This document shows, piece after piece, positions 44,565-53,526 of a stretch of DNA of 64,000 nt. The first letter of the stretch is position 1. The number at the start of each line of letters is the position of its first letter. Made by a program: the position numbers and the translations under genes. Under the pieces are notes generated by a model, which was not told the DNA's origin, ran no database searches, and worked only from the letters and a program-made list of their open reading frames with translations. Origin of the DNA: Streptomyces sp. NBC_00775 (lineage in GTDB: Bacteria; Actinomycetota; Actinomycetes; Streptomycetales; Streptomycetaceae); contig NZ_CP108938.1 in NCBI RefSeq assembly GCF_036347135.1, positions 5,146,001 to 5,210,000 of the forward strand, read 5' to 3'.

Positions 44565-44726
44565 AGGGCCTGCCCGTAAGAGCGGACAACCACGGTCGAC
44601 AGCGGTGTGATCGGGCCCATGCAAAGGCTTCGGCACGAAGAATCCACACAGGTCAGCAGCCATGTGACCGCCCAAGCGCCGTCGCTTGCCAAGCCGAGAG
44701 TGCGAGTTCGGTTCTCGTCACCCGCT
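44565..44726 (+). repeat. tRNA-Gly attachment scar (copy B), right flank of the eCIS segment
   Basis: Bases 44685-44726 match tRNA-Gly 49-90 with three mismatches. The upstream arm shares GCCCGTAAGAGCGG, AACCACGGTCGACAGCGG, CACACAGGTCAG and GCCCAAGCGCCGTCG with the other copies. The mismatches show this copy is older than, or derived from a different tRNA than, copies A and C. Confidence 0.8.
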
Positions 44727-44734
44727 CCATGGAG

Positions 44735-44760
44735 AAGGCCAGGTCGAAGACCCGGGCCTT
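44735..44760 (+). terminator. Hairpin after tRNA scar B
   Basis: AAGGCC-a-GGTC and GACC-c-GGGCCTT form an imperfect stem followed by GCTTGTTTT, the counterpart of the hairpin behind the intact tRNA. Confidence 0.6.
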
Positions 44761-44850
44761 GCTTGTTTTCCCGTCCGATCCGAGGGCCGCGTGAGCTGCC
44801 GATGCCACGGCAAGCACGCAGCGGAGACGGGAAGGCTCAGGGTCCGCGCG

Positions 44851-45033
44851 CTACACGGCGATGACGGCGACCCCTGTCCTGCCCCCGTCGACGTCCACCA
44901 CTGTTCCGTGCACGAAGGCCGCTTCGTCACTGGCCAGCCAGACCACGGCATGCGCGATGGCGTCCGGCGTGCCGACGGCCCCGGCCGGGGTGCCCTTCAT
45001 CATGATCTCGCCCGGATGGGTCTCCACAACCGA
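44851..45033 (-). pseudogene. C-terminal remnant of a short-chain dehydrogenase/reductase
   Basis: Reverse translation from the TAG at 44851 gives about 60 residues ending VAVIAV. They include GTPDAIAHAVVWLASDEAAF and VHGTVVDVDGG, the unmistakable C-terminal end of an SDR enzyme. An in-frame TGA at 45034-45036 closes the frame and the cofactor and catalytic parts are missing. It sits just beyond tRNA scar B, so it was probably cut during integration or deletion. Confidence 0.8.
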
Positions 45034-45059
45034 TCAGAACCCTTCGTCGTCGTGTGGCC

Positions 45060-45893
45060 TCAGGCCGCGTGGCATAACGCCGGGGTCAGCTCGGGCGAGG
45101 GTACGACCAGGTAGGAGAAGCGGCCCCAGCCTCCGGTCCTGCGCAGGGCCAGGCCGAGGCGGCCGAGGTGCGGTTCCAGCCTCGGCATGCGTGCACGGAG
45201 GGCGGCCCTGGTCAGGGGCTGTTCGGCCGAGCCCAGGAGAAGCGTCAGATCATGGCAGCACCAGGGTCGTGGATCGGCGAGGACGAGCGTCAGAAGGACT
45301 CTCTGCGAAGCGTGCTCGGGAAGCGGCCCGGGCGGCATCGGAGTCGGCTTCTGCTTCCGCGACAGGGGCTCGCGTGCCGCCCTGGCGACCCACCGCTGGT
45401 CCGCCATCAGCCGGGCAGCCAGCTCCTCGACCGGCATGCCGCGGGGCAGGACGTTGGTGGCGCCCGCTTCGAGCAGCCCCGCGGGACAGGTGCCTTCGGG
45501 TGCGAGGACCGTCACCGGGGCCAGCCGCTGCAGAATGCCGACGCGCTGCCCCAGTTCATCCGCACATCCCTCGTCCGGCACGTCGAGGACGGCCAGCGGG
45601 CGCGGTCGTCGGGTCAGGAGCTCGCCGTACGCGGGCAGCGTCCCCCAGGGGTTGACCAACGGTGGCAGCAACTGCGTTCTGCGCGCCTCCCTCAGCAGCC
45701 GACCGCTCCGCTCCCGGGCGAGGGAGATCACCACACACGGCACGGCGGGGGTGTCCGCCCTGAACTCATCAGCCCGGTCGGGCGGTTGAGCCCATCCGTA
45801 TGGTTCGTCCTCGGTCGCCGGCTGCAACTCGATCGCGGGCCGCAAGGCGAGTGTCCGTGTGAAGCGTCGTACGGCATCTCGTTGTTCTTGCAT
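45060..45893 (-). CDS. Uncharacterised protein with receiver-like fold and C-terminal winged-helix-like region
   Basis: This protein is 277 residues from the ATG at 45893; a longer frame to 46085 overlaps the CU044_5270 gene. The centre (CVVISLARERSGRLL ... LAVLDVPDEG ... VTVLAPEGTCPAGLLEAGATNVLPRGMPVEELAARL) follows receiver-domain alternation. It lacks the aspartate cluster in normal positions. The end (LTRAALRARMPRLEPHLGRLGLALRR) could be a DNA-binding helix pair. It may be an unphosphorylated regulator; I do not recognise a named family. Confidence 0.6.
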   Translation of the reverse strand: MQEQRDAVRRFTRTLALRPAIELQPATEDEPYGWAQPPDRADEFRADTPAVPCVVISLARERSGRLLREARRTQLLPPLVNPWGTLPAYGELLTRRPRPLAVLDVPDEGCADELGQRVGILQRLAPVTVLAPEGTCPAGLLEAGATNVLPRGMPVEELAARLMADQRWVARAAREPLSRKQKPTPMPPGPLPEHASQRVLLTLVLADPRPWCCHDLTLLLGSAEQPLTRAALRARMPRLEPHLGRLGLALRRTGGWGRFSYLVVPSPELTPALCHAA

Positions 45894-46035
45894 CTTCTCG
45901 GGTGATTCCCCGTTCTTCTCAGGCCGTTGGGACACGCTCTTTCCCACATGCACGAGTGATTCCCAGTCCCCCCACCGCACAGGGGCCTGATCCGCCGAGC
46001 GGATCAGGCCCCTGTCCCCGTCTGTGCGGCCGGGG

Positions 46036-47100
46036 TCAGCCGTCGGTCTTGGCGGGTTCCTCGCCGTGACGGTCGACGACCGCACGCTTCATGACGGCGT
46101 CGATGCCGTACAGCGTGTCGGCCGTGGCGCCCTTGGCCTTGGCCTTGTCCTTGGTCATGTACGACCGCGAGCCGAGGTAGGCGAACGTGTGCGCGTCGAA
46201 GATCCACACGTCCCGGGTCGCGGATCCGGCGTCCTCGCGGGTGATGCCGATGCCGTGCCGGCCGGCGGCGTCGACGGCGTCGGGGATCTGGGTCACACCG
46301 GGAATCCTCTCGACGGCCTTGTAGAGCGCGGAGGCGGTCTCCGGCGGCATGATCGTCGAGCTCAGCAGGTCGCCGATCGTCCCGAAGACGGCCTGGTCCT
46401 TCGCATCACCCTTCTCCACCCTGGTCTGGGAGTAGAGCAACTTGAGCAGGGCGTCGGGGTCTGTGGGCAGCGAGGCCAGCCACTTGTACGTGGGGTGATC
46501 GATGCCCGGCGAAACGGGGTCGGTGGACTCGATGGGGAGCTCCTCGCCGGGCATCACGGCGTCCTTCCCCGTATCGCGCATCCACCCCGTCCTGACGACG
46601 GGGTCGGAGCTCTGCGACGTCCAGACTTCCCGCGTGTGCAGGCCGCCGAGCCGCACGGGGCCGTCGAAGGTGCCGGTGTTCTCGCGGGTCACGCTCTCGA
46701 CGTACACGAACTGGCCGTCCTTCACCGGCGTCGCGTCGGTCTCCATCGCCGCGGCGGCGATCCGGTCGAGGGTGACGGAGGCGCTGGTCGCCTTGGCGGG
46801 TGCGGTGGTGGAACCGGCCGCCGGGGCGGAGCTGTGGCCGCCGCCGGAGAAGGTGATGACCAGCGCCCCGGCCAGGGCCATCGACACAGCCGGCAACACC
46901 AGGACCGGGCGCGGGAGTCGGCGGCGGCGCGGTGCCGGGGACGTCTGGGCGGAGGGGGCGTGGTCGCGGTCGATCTGCTGCATCAGGGCTTCCTTGTAAC
47001 GGAGATGACGGCTCGGCGAGAGGTCCCATTCGGCCGATGCCAGCAGTTCCTCCGTCTCACTCCGGGCGGACCCGGCGCGGGGCAGGTTGTCGGCGTTCAT
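46036..47100 (-). CDS. CU044_5270-family membrane protein, probable anti-sigma partner
   Basis: The 354-residue protein has a cytoplasmic N-terminus (SETEELLASAEWDLSPSRHLRYKEALM), one transmembrane helix (VLVLPAVSMALAGALVITF, about 65-83) and an external domain with the CU044_5270-type pattern (QFVYVESVTREN, LGSRSYMTKDKAKA). It overlaps the upstream sigma gene by 4 bases. This pairing is common in actinobacteria and suggests that it controls the sigma factor. No zinc ZAS motif is visible. Confidence 0.8.
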   Translation of the reverse strand: MNADNLPRAGSARSETEELLASAEWDLSPSRHLRYKEALMQQIDRDHAPSAQTSPAPRRRRLPRPVLVLPAVSMALAGALVITFSGGGHSSAPAAGSTTAPAKATSASVTLDRIAAAAMETDATPVKDGQFVYVESVTRENTGTFDGPVRLGGLHTREVWTSQSSDPVVRTGWMRDTGKDAVMPGEELPIESTDPVSPGIDHPTYKWLASLPTDPDALLKLLYSQTRVEKGDAKDQAVFGTIGDLLSSTIMPPETASALYKAVERIPGVTQIPDAVDAAGRHGIGITREDAGSATRDVWIFDAHTFAYLGSRSYMTKDKAKAKGATADTLYGIDAVMKRAVVDRHGEEPAKTDG

Positions 47101-47744
47101 CGGGTTTCCTCCTGCAGGAACAGGGCCGCGAACGCGGCCTCACTCTCCATCTCTCCGCGGACGCCCGGCAGTTCCGCTTTCAGGCCCCGGAGTCGGCCGG
47201 AGCTGAGCCGGGCCAGTCGCGCCCGGGCGCGCGAGAGCCGCGACCGCACGGTGCCGACCGGGACGCCGAGCGCCTCGGCGGCCTGCTGGTAGTCCAGCCC
47301 GGACGCCACGCACAGGGCGAGCACCTCCCGGTCCTGGCGCCGCAGTTGGCGCAGGGCGTCGTGGACCACCGCGAGGCGGCGGGCGTCGTCGATCCGGCCG
47401 GCCGTCTCGTCCGCGAAGTCCTCGACCGGGCGGGGTTCGGGGCTGCGCGCCAGGAAGGCGAGCCGCCGGCGCAGGCCGCGGTTGGCGTTGTGCGCCTTGT
47501 GCGTGGCGATGCCGAGCAGCCACGGCTTGAGTGAGCCGCCCTCCGGCTCCACCGATTCCCGGGTGCGCCAGGCGGCGAGGAAGGTCTCGGACATCGCCTC
47601 CTCGGCCTCCGACCAGTTGCCGGTCAGCCGCAGGGCATGGTTGTAGACAGCCCGCGCGTACTGGTCGTACAGGTCGGCGAACGCCGCGCGGTCCCCTGCC
47701 CGTATGCGCGCACGCAACGATTCCGCTGGTTCTGTATGGCTCAC
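47097..47744 (-). CDS. ECF-type RNA polymerase sigma factor
   Basis: The 215-residue protein starts at a GTG behind GGAGAG. Region 2 (AFADLYDQYARAVYNHALRLTGNWSEAEEAMSETF) and region 4 (LDYQQAAEALGVPVGTVRSRLSRARARL) are clear. It is coupled to the CU044_5270 gene. Targets unknown. Confidence 0.93.
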   Translation of the reverse strand: MSHTEPAESLRARIRAGDRAAFADLYDQYARAVYNHALRLTGNWSEAEEAMSETFLAAWRTRESVEPEGGSLKPWLLGIATHKAHNANRGLRRRLAFLARSPEPRPVEDFADETAGRIDDARRLAVVHDALRQLRRQDREVLALCVASGLDYQQAAEALGVPVGTVRSRLSRARARLARLSSGRLRGLKAELPGVRGEMESEAAFAALFLQEETR

Positions 47745-47842
47745 ACTCTTTACTCTCCGCCGCCCCGGCCCGGTTCCTGTGGCCTGCGCCACACCACTGT
47801 CGGAAGGGGCGGGGCGCTCTTCTTCGTCTCCCACCGCTCCCG

Positions 47843-48721
47843 TCAGCGTTCGAGGGAGGCGGCGTCGCCCATGACGATCACCGGGTGCTGGGCGGGGTCG
47901 AGGGTACGCAGCAGCTCCTTCATGTGCTGCTGTGCCACGCTCACGCAGGCGTGCGTGGGGCCGCCGTGGTCGACGTGCAGCCAGATACCGCCGCCCTTGT
48001 CCGCGCCGAGCGGGCGGGTCCAGTCGAGGGGCGTCGTTCCGGGCTTGTGGTTGTAGTTGATCGCTACGACGTAGTCGAAGGAGCCCGCGAGCGGCTCGCC
48101 TTCGAAGCCAGTGCCGTTGATGGTGAACCCGCGCCCGTGGTCGTACGGCAGCTTGGTGCCGGGGTCGGGCAGTAGTCCGCCCGCGTCGGTGAGGGCGAAC
48201 ACGCCGATGGGCGAGCGGAGATCGCCGACGTGATGGTCGTCCGTCCAGCCTTTGAGAGCGTTGTGGGCCGGCCAGGTGGCTCCCGGCTCCCAGCCCGTGC
48301 CGGTGCGCCGGTACAGCACCACCCGCGAGGTCGAGGAGTTCTTGCCTCGGCCGGTGACCAGGACGACCTGGCGTGCGTTGCCGGGGATCTCGGCCAGCGT
48401 CCGGGGCCCCAGGCCCGGCAGCCGCGCGGGGCCGGCGCTGTTCGAGGACGCCTGCCCGGGCCTGGCCTGGGTCGTGCTGGGAGCGGCGGACACGGTGGCC
48501 GATCCGTCGTGCGCACCCACGGTCACCGGCCGGCCGTCGTCGGCCGTCCTGACACCCGTCCCCGTTCGGCCGCATCCGGTGAGCGTGACGAGCAGGGCCA
48601 GGCCGGCGGCCGGTATCCCGAGACGGCTCGCGCCGAGGGTTGCAGAGGTGGTCGCTTGTCGATTCCCGGCCGGGACACGACGGCACAGGCGTCCGGACAG
48701 ACGACGAGTTGATGAAGCCAT
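47843..48721 (-). CDS. Lipoprotein L,D-transpeptidase (YkuD-like)
   Basis: The 292-residue protein has a lipobox (LLVTLTGC) after a long basic leader and a C-terminal catalytic domain with HVDHGGPTHACVSV, where C259 is the active-site Cys in the H-G-G-x-x-x-A-C-V pattern. Such proteins cross-link peptidoglycan or act as related carboxypeptidases. The start at 48721 has no strong ribosome site, and a shorter leader is possible. It lies upstream of the sigma pair on the same strand. Confidence 0.82.
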   Translation of the reverse strand: MASSTRRLSGRLCRRVPAGNRQATTSATLGASRLGIPAAGLALLVTLTGCGRTGTGVRTADDGRPVTVGAHDGSATVSAAPSTTQARPGQASSNSAGPARLPGLGPRTLAEIPGNARQVVLVTGRGKNSSTSRVVLYRRTGTGWEPGATWPAHNALKGWTDDHHVGDLRSPIGVFALTDAGGLLPDPGTKLPYDHGRGFTINGTGFEGEPLAGSFDYVVAINYNHKPGTTPLDWTRPLGADKGGGIWLHVDHGGPTHACVSVAQQHMKELLRTLDPAQHPVIVMGDAASLER

Positions 48722-49286
48722 GATCGTCAGGCTGAAGGAGAGGTGTGAGGAACTTGTCAGCTCCGGCCCCCCGGCCCGGAACTGCGACCGGCCGACAGGC
48801 ATGCCGGGATCGGCGGTGCGGCGAGGGCGGCCAGGTTGCCGCGGGGCGTGAGGTCTGCGTCGTTCGTGCCGGGAGGCGTGCCAGCGGGTTGCCAGCGGGG
48901 TGTGGGGCAGCAGACCCAGGGCGTGTCGCTCGGCGCACCCGTTCGCCGAGTGACTGGGGGCGGGCCTTTCCGCGTTCGAGCAAAGACCGAGGCCGACCGC
49001 CGGCCTCCGTATCCCGCCGCCCGGCCCGCCGTATGGCGCCCGCCTGTTGGACCGGCCTGCCAGGAAATCGTGGGCGGCTCGCCCGTCATCGAGCCGGATA
49101 AACAGCAGCGCCATTCAGCCCATTAATCATTTGTGCAGATTACGCGCCGCATTCTCCCATTCCAGCGAAAGCGCCGGGAGAAGCCGTAACCGGGCCATCT
49201 TCCTACGTAATATGCCAGCCGCAGAATCAGATTCTGCGTGGCCGGGAATCTCCAAGATCATCCTCTCAAAGGAGTTGGCCCCCTCG
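48722..49286. promoter_or_regulatory. Divergent intergenic region with perfect palindrome (49220-49238)
   Basis: This 565-base gap lies between the transpeptidase and the DUF3494 gene. CGCAGAATC-a-GATTCTGCG is a perfect 9-bp dyad 49-67 bases upstream of the DUF3494 start, a likely operator. AT-rich patches at 49120-49145 and 49195-49215 are unusual for this DNA. AAAGGAG (49268-49274) is the ribosome site. No ORF here is credible. Confidence 0.55.
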
Positions 49287-50549
49287 ATGACGCTGAATAT
49301 CCCTGACGCGCCTCCACGGCGCACAATGTCGGTATGGATCGCGGCGGTGACGGCGGTGGTAATCGCCGCCGTCGTCCTCGCGATGACGCCGACACGCGCA
49401 AGCGCTGTTGCCAGCCCTGTGCCTCTGGGCACGGCAGCCAGTTTCGGAGTACTGGCCGGCGCCACAGTCACCAACACCGGTCCCACGGTGGTCAACGGTC
49501 TCAACGTCGGCGTAAGCCCCGGGACGGCCATCACCGGGTTCCAGACGTCCGACGGAGGGCCCGGCATTGTGACCCCGCCCGGGGTTCTGCACTCTGCCGA
49601 TGCCGTCGCGGGCCAAGCCAAGACCGACCTGAATACGGCGTACAACCAGGCCGCCGGACAGACTCTGACGGACGCGATCTACAACGACGCTCCCCACGAG
49701 TTCGGTGGCCAGACGCTGACGCCGGGCCTCTACAGGGCGAACAGCTCCGCCGGGATCACCGGCACACTGACCCTGGACGCCCAGGGCAACTCCAGTGCCG
49801 TCTGGGTGTTCCAGATCGGTTCGACGCTGACGACGGCATCCGCCAGCACAGTGAGCTTCATCAACGGCGCCTCGCCGTGCAATGTGTACTGGAAGGTCGG
49901 CAGCTCGGCCACGCTCGGTACCAACTCCACGTTCGTGGGCACCATCCTGGCCGACACCTCGATCACCGCCACCACGGGGGCGACCATCAACGGCCGGCTG
50001 CTGGCCGATGCGGGCCTGCGCGGTGACGGCGCCGTGACGCTGGACAGCAACAGGATCTTCCAGGGGCCGTGCGCGACCGGGGGCACTGGTGGGACCACGA
50101 CCGGTCTGGTCACCGGCGGTCTGGTCGCCGGGGCTTCGAGCGGTGGCACCAGCACAAGCGGTGGCACCAGCACGAGCGGTGGCACCAGCACGGTCGGCGC
50201 CATCGGCGGCGTGCCGACGGGCGGCGGAACCGGTGGCGTCCTGGGTGGTCTCCTCGGCGGTGTCCTGTCGACGGGCGGCACCTCGGGCGGAGCGCTCGGC
50301 GGCCTCGTCGCGGGCGCTTCGACGAACGGGGCCACGGGCGCCGCCACGGGCGGTGTCCACGGCGGCGTGATCGGCGGGACCGGACACGACCATGGCGAGT
50401 ATCCGGGCAAGCCCGAAGGCCACGACCACGGGAAGCCGGAAAAGCCGGGTCACCACGATCACGGCGGGAAGCCCGAAGAGCACGGCGGTTACAGCGAGTA
50501 CGGCAACAAACCCGGCAAGGACGACGACTACGGCAGCGTTCGTCACTGA
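49287..50549 (+). CDS. Secreted DUF3494 ice-binding-like protein with Gly-rich and His-rich tail
   Basis: The 420-residue protein has a signal peptide (VWIAAVTAVVIAAVVLAMTP) and a DUF3494 beta-helix domain (about 35-245; LGTAASFGVLAGATVTNTG, then SAVWVFQIGSTLTT). The tail is Gly/Thr/Ser-rich (about 250-350) and ends in a His/Gly/Lys-rich region (HDHGEYPGKPEGHDHG) that could bind metal. DUF3494 proteins bind ice or act as surface adhesins. In a soil actinomycete an adhesive or aerial-surface role is at least as likely. It leads a three-gene operon. Confidence 0.85.
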   Translation: MTLNIPDAPPRRTMSVWIAAVTAVVIAAVVLAMTPTRASAVASPVPLGTAASFGVLAGATVTNTGPTVVNGLNVGVSPGTAITGFQTSDGGPGIVTPPGVLHSADAVAGQAKTDLNTAYNQAAGQTLTDAIYNDAPHEFGGQTLTPGLYRANSSAGITGTLTLDAQGNSSAVWVFQIGSTLTTASASTVSFINGASPCNVYWKVGSSATLGTNSTFVGTILADTSITATTGATINGRLLADAGLRGDGAVTLDSNRIFQGPCATGGTGGTTTGLVTGGLVAGASSGGTSTSGGTSTSGGTSTVGAIGGVPTGGGTGGVLGGLLGGVLSTGGTSGGALGGLVAGASTNGATGAATGGVHGGVIGGTGHDHGEYPGKPEGHDHGKPEKPGHHDHGGKPEEHGGYSEYGNKPGKDDDYGSVRH

Positions 50550-50642
50550 GTCGTGCATACGTCCCCGACGGGACGGGCGGCACGCGGCGGATCGTTGTCG
50601 ATTCCGTCGCGCGCCGCCGCCGCCGAAAGCCCAGGAGAAGCA

Positions 50643-51443
50643 GTGAGAGAAGCCGGGATCGAAAGGCCGGGTGGGGCCGTGCTGGATGGCACCGCATCGA
50701 CTGATGCGGATGAATCTGCGGACGAATTCCCTCAACAATCCGCGGAACAGTCCGCGGAACAATCCGTGGAACAGTCCGTGGAACAGTCCGCGGAAAGATC
50801 CGCGGAACAGTCGCAGCCTCCGCCGGTCTTCCTGCAAGCGGTGACGAGTACTGCCGTGTTTCTCTGCCTGGCGACGGCCCTGATCCATGTGCTCCTGGTG
50901 TTTCTGCACGTGGCGCCCCCGAACCCGCTCTCCCAGCAGTACAGCCGGCAAGTCAACGCGTGGGTCTTCCCGCTGTTCGAACAGAACTGGCGACTTTTCG
51001 CCCCGGATCCGGAGTCCGTCAACCGGCAGATCTCGGCGAGGACCATGCACACCGCCCCGGACGGAACCGCGCAGGTGAGCGGCTGGTTCGATCTGACCGC
51101 CGTGGACGATTCCGCGGTGAAGCACAACCCCTTCCCGAGTCATACGGCGCAGAACATGCTGCGGCGGGCCTGGAGTTCCTACCTCGAGAACCACGTCGGC
51201 GACGACCAGCCGCACTCGCAGCGGGCGCTGATGACCCAGCAGTACCTGACCAACATCGCGTCGGATCGCGTCGCCGCCCATCGTGGCGGGAGCTTCGAGT
51301 CCATCCAGCTACGGGTGGTCACCCTGCCCATCGCCGCGCCCGCCCCGGCCGGCGGCGCGGGCGCGGCCGCAGTCGCGCCGAAGGCGGCCGATACGCGGTA
51401 TCTGCCCTGGTGGAAGGTGGAGGTGGACTCCCATGGAAACTGA
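50643..51443 (+). CDS. DUF5819-family membrane protein
   Basis: The 266-residue protein starts at a GTG behind AGGAGAAGCA. An N-terminal acidic repeat (EQSAEQSVEQSVEQSAE) is followed by a transmembrane helix (AVFLCLATALIHVLLVFLHVA) and an external domain with FEQNWRLFAPDPES, the DUF5819 signature. The last 11 bases overlap the HTTM start. DUF5819/HTTM pairs are common in actinobacteria. Function unknown. Confidence 0.82.
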   Translation: MREAGIERPGGAVLDGTASTDADESADEFPQQSAEQSAEQSVEQSVEQSAERSAEQSQPPPVFLQAVTSTAVFLCLATALIHVLLVFLHVAPPNPLSQQYSRQVNAWVFPLFEQNWRLFAPDPESVNRQISARTMHTAPDGTAQVSGWFDLTAVDDSAVKHNPFPSHTAQNMLRRAWSSYLENHVGDDQPHSQRALMTQQYLTNIASDRVAAHRGGSFESIQLRVVTLPIAAPAPAGGAGAAAVAPKAADTRYLPWWKVEVDSHGN

Positions 51444-52590
51444 GCAGCTACCCGCATCGCGCCCTCGTACCGCCGAGAGGGCGGGGGCGGGGGCGGGCGC
51501 GCAGCACCGCGTACCCGACCGTGTTCGTGCGGCCCTCGACGTCCTGACCGAGCGGCCGGTCTCCCTGTACGCCGCGGCTGTCCTGCGCATCGGATACGGG
51601 TTTGCCTACCTCGTCTTCCTGCTGCGCGAGTTTTCGCACCGCGACGAGATCTGGGGTCCGGGATCACCGTGGACGCCGGAGCTGGCGAGGCAACTGTTCG
51701 ACCAGACGGGATGGATCAGCGTTCTCACCCTGTCCGACAACCGGGCCTACTTCGAGGCCTGTTACGCACTGGCCGTCGTCACATCGGCACTGTTCGCCCT
51801 CGGCTGGCGGACCAGAGCGGTGTCGGTGCTGTTCGCGGTCGTGGTCGCGTCGTTCCACAGCAGGTCGATCTTCATGACCGACGGAGGAGACAACCTCATC
51901 CTCCTCATGGCCGTCTACCTCGTCCTCACCGCATGCGGCCGTCGCTGGTCCCTGGACGCACGCAGAACCCGGCTTCGCGCATGCGCGGGTGGTACGGCGC
52001 GCCCGTCGGTGGACCCGATGGCGGGTGGGCTCCGGCATCACCTCCGCGCTTCCCGGCAGACCCTGACCTCCGTGCTGCACAACTGCGGGATGTTCGTCAT
52101 CGCGGCCCAGGTCTGCTTCCTCTACGGGTCCGCGGGTCTGTACAAGGTGCAGGGCGGATCCTGGGGCAACGGGACCGCCCTCCACTACGTCCTGAATCTC
52201 GACCTGTTCCGGCCCTGGCCCGGACTCTCCCTCATGGTGGACGAGCACGACCTACTGATCGCCATCGCCTGCTACATGACGGTGCTGTTGCAGGTCGCCT
52301 TCCCGTTCGTTCTGTTCGGGCGGCTCAAGTACCCGGTCCTGACCATGCTGTTGGGCATGCACCTGGGTATCGCGGTACTCATGGGACTGCCTCTCTTCTC
52401 CGGCGCGATGATCATCGCCGACGCCGTGTTCCTGCCGGACCGCTTCTACCGGGCTCTGGGACGGCTGTGGCGACGCATCGCTCGGGGCGCGGGTTCCGGA
52501 AGAACGGCGGACGCGCCCCGGACACCCCGTGCACTGGTACCTGCGCAGAGCGAAAGCGACACCAAGCGCTCGGCCGGGCCGGGTCGGTGA
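51433..52590 (+). CDS. HTTM-domain multi-pass membrane protein
   Basis: The 385-residue protein has several membrane helices and the horizontally transferred transmembrane (HTTM) domain features YAAAVLRIGYGFAYLVFLL, then YGSAGLYKVQGGSWGNGTAL. HTTM proteins are related to vitamin K-dependent gamma-carboxylases. Together with DUF5819 it may modify or export the surface protein encoded upstream; this is inference from the operon. Confidence 0.85.
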   Translation: METEQLPASRPRTAERAGAGAGAQHRVPDRVRAALDVLTERPVSLYAAAVLRIGYGFAYLVFLLREFSHRDEIWGPGSPWTPELARQLFDQTGWISVLTLSDNRAYFEACYALAVVTSALFALGWRTRAVSVLFAVVVASFHSRSIFMTDGGDNLILLMAVYLVLTACGRRWSLDARRTRLRACAGGTARPSVDPMAGGLRHHLRASRQTLTSVLHNCGMFVIAAQVCFLYGSAGLYKVQGGSWGNGTALHYVLNLDLFRPWPGLSLMVDEHDLLIAIACYMTVLLQVAFPFVLFGRLKYPVLTMLLGMHLGIAVLMGLPLFSGAMIIADAVFLPDRFYRALGRLWRRIARGAGSGRTADAPRTPRALVPAQSESDTKRSAGPGR

Positions 52591-52710
52591 ACCAGCGGTA
52601 GTAGGCACTGCGGGCCAGGCCGGTGTGTCGGGTCTGGTCGCCGAGCAGGGCGGTGGCGAGCGGGTTCATCGCGTGCTGACCGTGCCGGCGGGCACGCTCG
52701 CCCCGGCCCC
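52571..52710 (-). pseudogene. Remnant of an MmyB-type helix-turn-helix regulator
   Basis: In the reverse frame HAMNPLATALLGDQTRHTG then LARSAYYRWFTDP is characteristic of the ligand-binding domain of actinobacterial MmyB-like regulators. The DNA-binding part and the C-terminus are absent. Confidence 0.65.
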
Positions 52711-52733
52711 AGCACACGACCATCGGCGAGGCG

Positions 52734-52916
52734 ATGCGCCCCCAGTCGCTGACCAGCGGCTACACCAACCTCACCGACGACCTGGGCGACGCGTGGCGCA
52801 GCGGCGTCCACGGCAGCGCGGCCAAGCACCAGCGCCTGCCCGCGGTCAAGGCCACCTGGGACCCGGACAACCTGTTCCGATTCAACAAGAAAATCGCCCC
52901 GGCGAACGCCGGATGA
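52734..52916 (+). pseudogene. C-terminal remnant of a BBE-type FAD-linked oxidase
   Basis: YTNLTDDLGDAWRSGVHG and KATWDPDNLFRFNKKIAP are the C-terminal berberine-bridge (BBE) motif of FAD-linked oxidases. Only about 60 residues remain, with the FAD-binding part missing. It and the MmyB remnant are fragments between the HTTM gene and tRNA scar C. Confidence 0.78.
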
Positions 52917-53106
52917 CCGCACACCGGCTGAGCGTCACGCGCCGGTTCGTGCAGCGGGGCGACTGAAGGCATGACCGCACAAGAGGTCGACGAGCACACT
53001 GTCCGCCCTGGCTCGTACCTCGGCCGCCCCGTTTCGGGAGTGCGAAGCCGCGCAACAGCGCATGGAAGAGAGCGCCACCCAGACCCCTGGCGAGACTGCT
53101 CAGCAG

Positions 53107-53279
53107 CGTCGTGCCCACGGCGTGCCCTTCACGGCGGACAGCCACGGTCGGCAGGAGTGCCTCCACGCAGGGTCCCACCGCTACCGTGGAGCACTTATCC
53201 GCAGGTCAGAAGCGACGTCCTCGCCCAAGCTCCGTCGCTTCCCAAGCTGAGAGTGCGAGTTCGATTCTCGTCACCCGCT
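53107..53279 (+). repeat. tRNA-Gly attachment scar (copy C)
   Basis: Bases 53238-53279 are identical to tRNA-Gly 49-90. The upstream arm shares GTCGTGCCCACGGCGTGCCC, CCACGGTCGGCAG and CGCAGGTCAGAAGCGA. Unlike copies A and B no terminator hairpin follows; the next base begins vapC-derived sequence. Confidence 0.85.
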
Positions 53280-53526
53280 GGCCCTCCGTGATCTCCGGCA
53301 TGACGACGCGGCCCCGGCCCATCCAGCGCCGGATGTCGTCGACCGTGCCGAGGGCGGCCTCCCGCCCGAGTTCGCGTGTGGCTACGTGATCGAGTTCGGC
53401 CAGCAGAAGTGGTGACATGACCAGGAGACCGGCCGCCATGATCGTCTCGCTCGCCGCCCCGTGCTCAGGGTGAGCCGAATCCAGGGCGGCCAGGAGTCCG
53501 GACGTGTCCGCGATGACGATGATCAC
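53280..53526 (-). pseudogene. Truncated vapC copy
   Basis: The first 83 or so residues are highly similar to the intact VapC at 0.3 kb, then the frame runs into the tRNA scar. D7 and E44 are kept but the conserved later acidic residues are lost, so it should be inactive. The junction with the scar is at about 53280-53285. Confidence 0.88.

Noticed and set aside
44607..44864. ORF reading through tRNA scar B, and similar ORFs through scars A and C
   Set aside because: Their shared peptide segments (about AQAPSL..KLRVRVRFSSPA) are merely translations of the tRNA 3' end.
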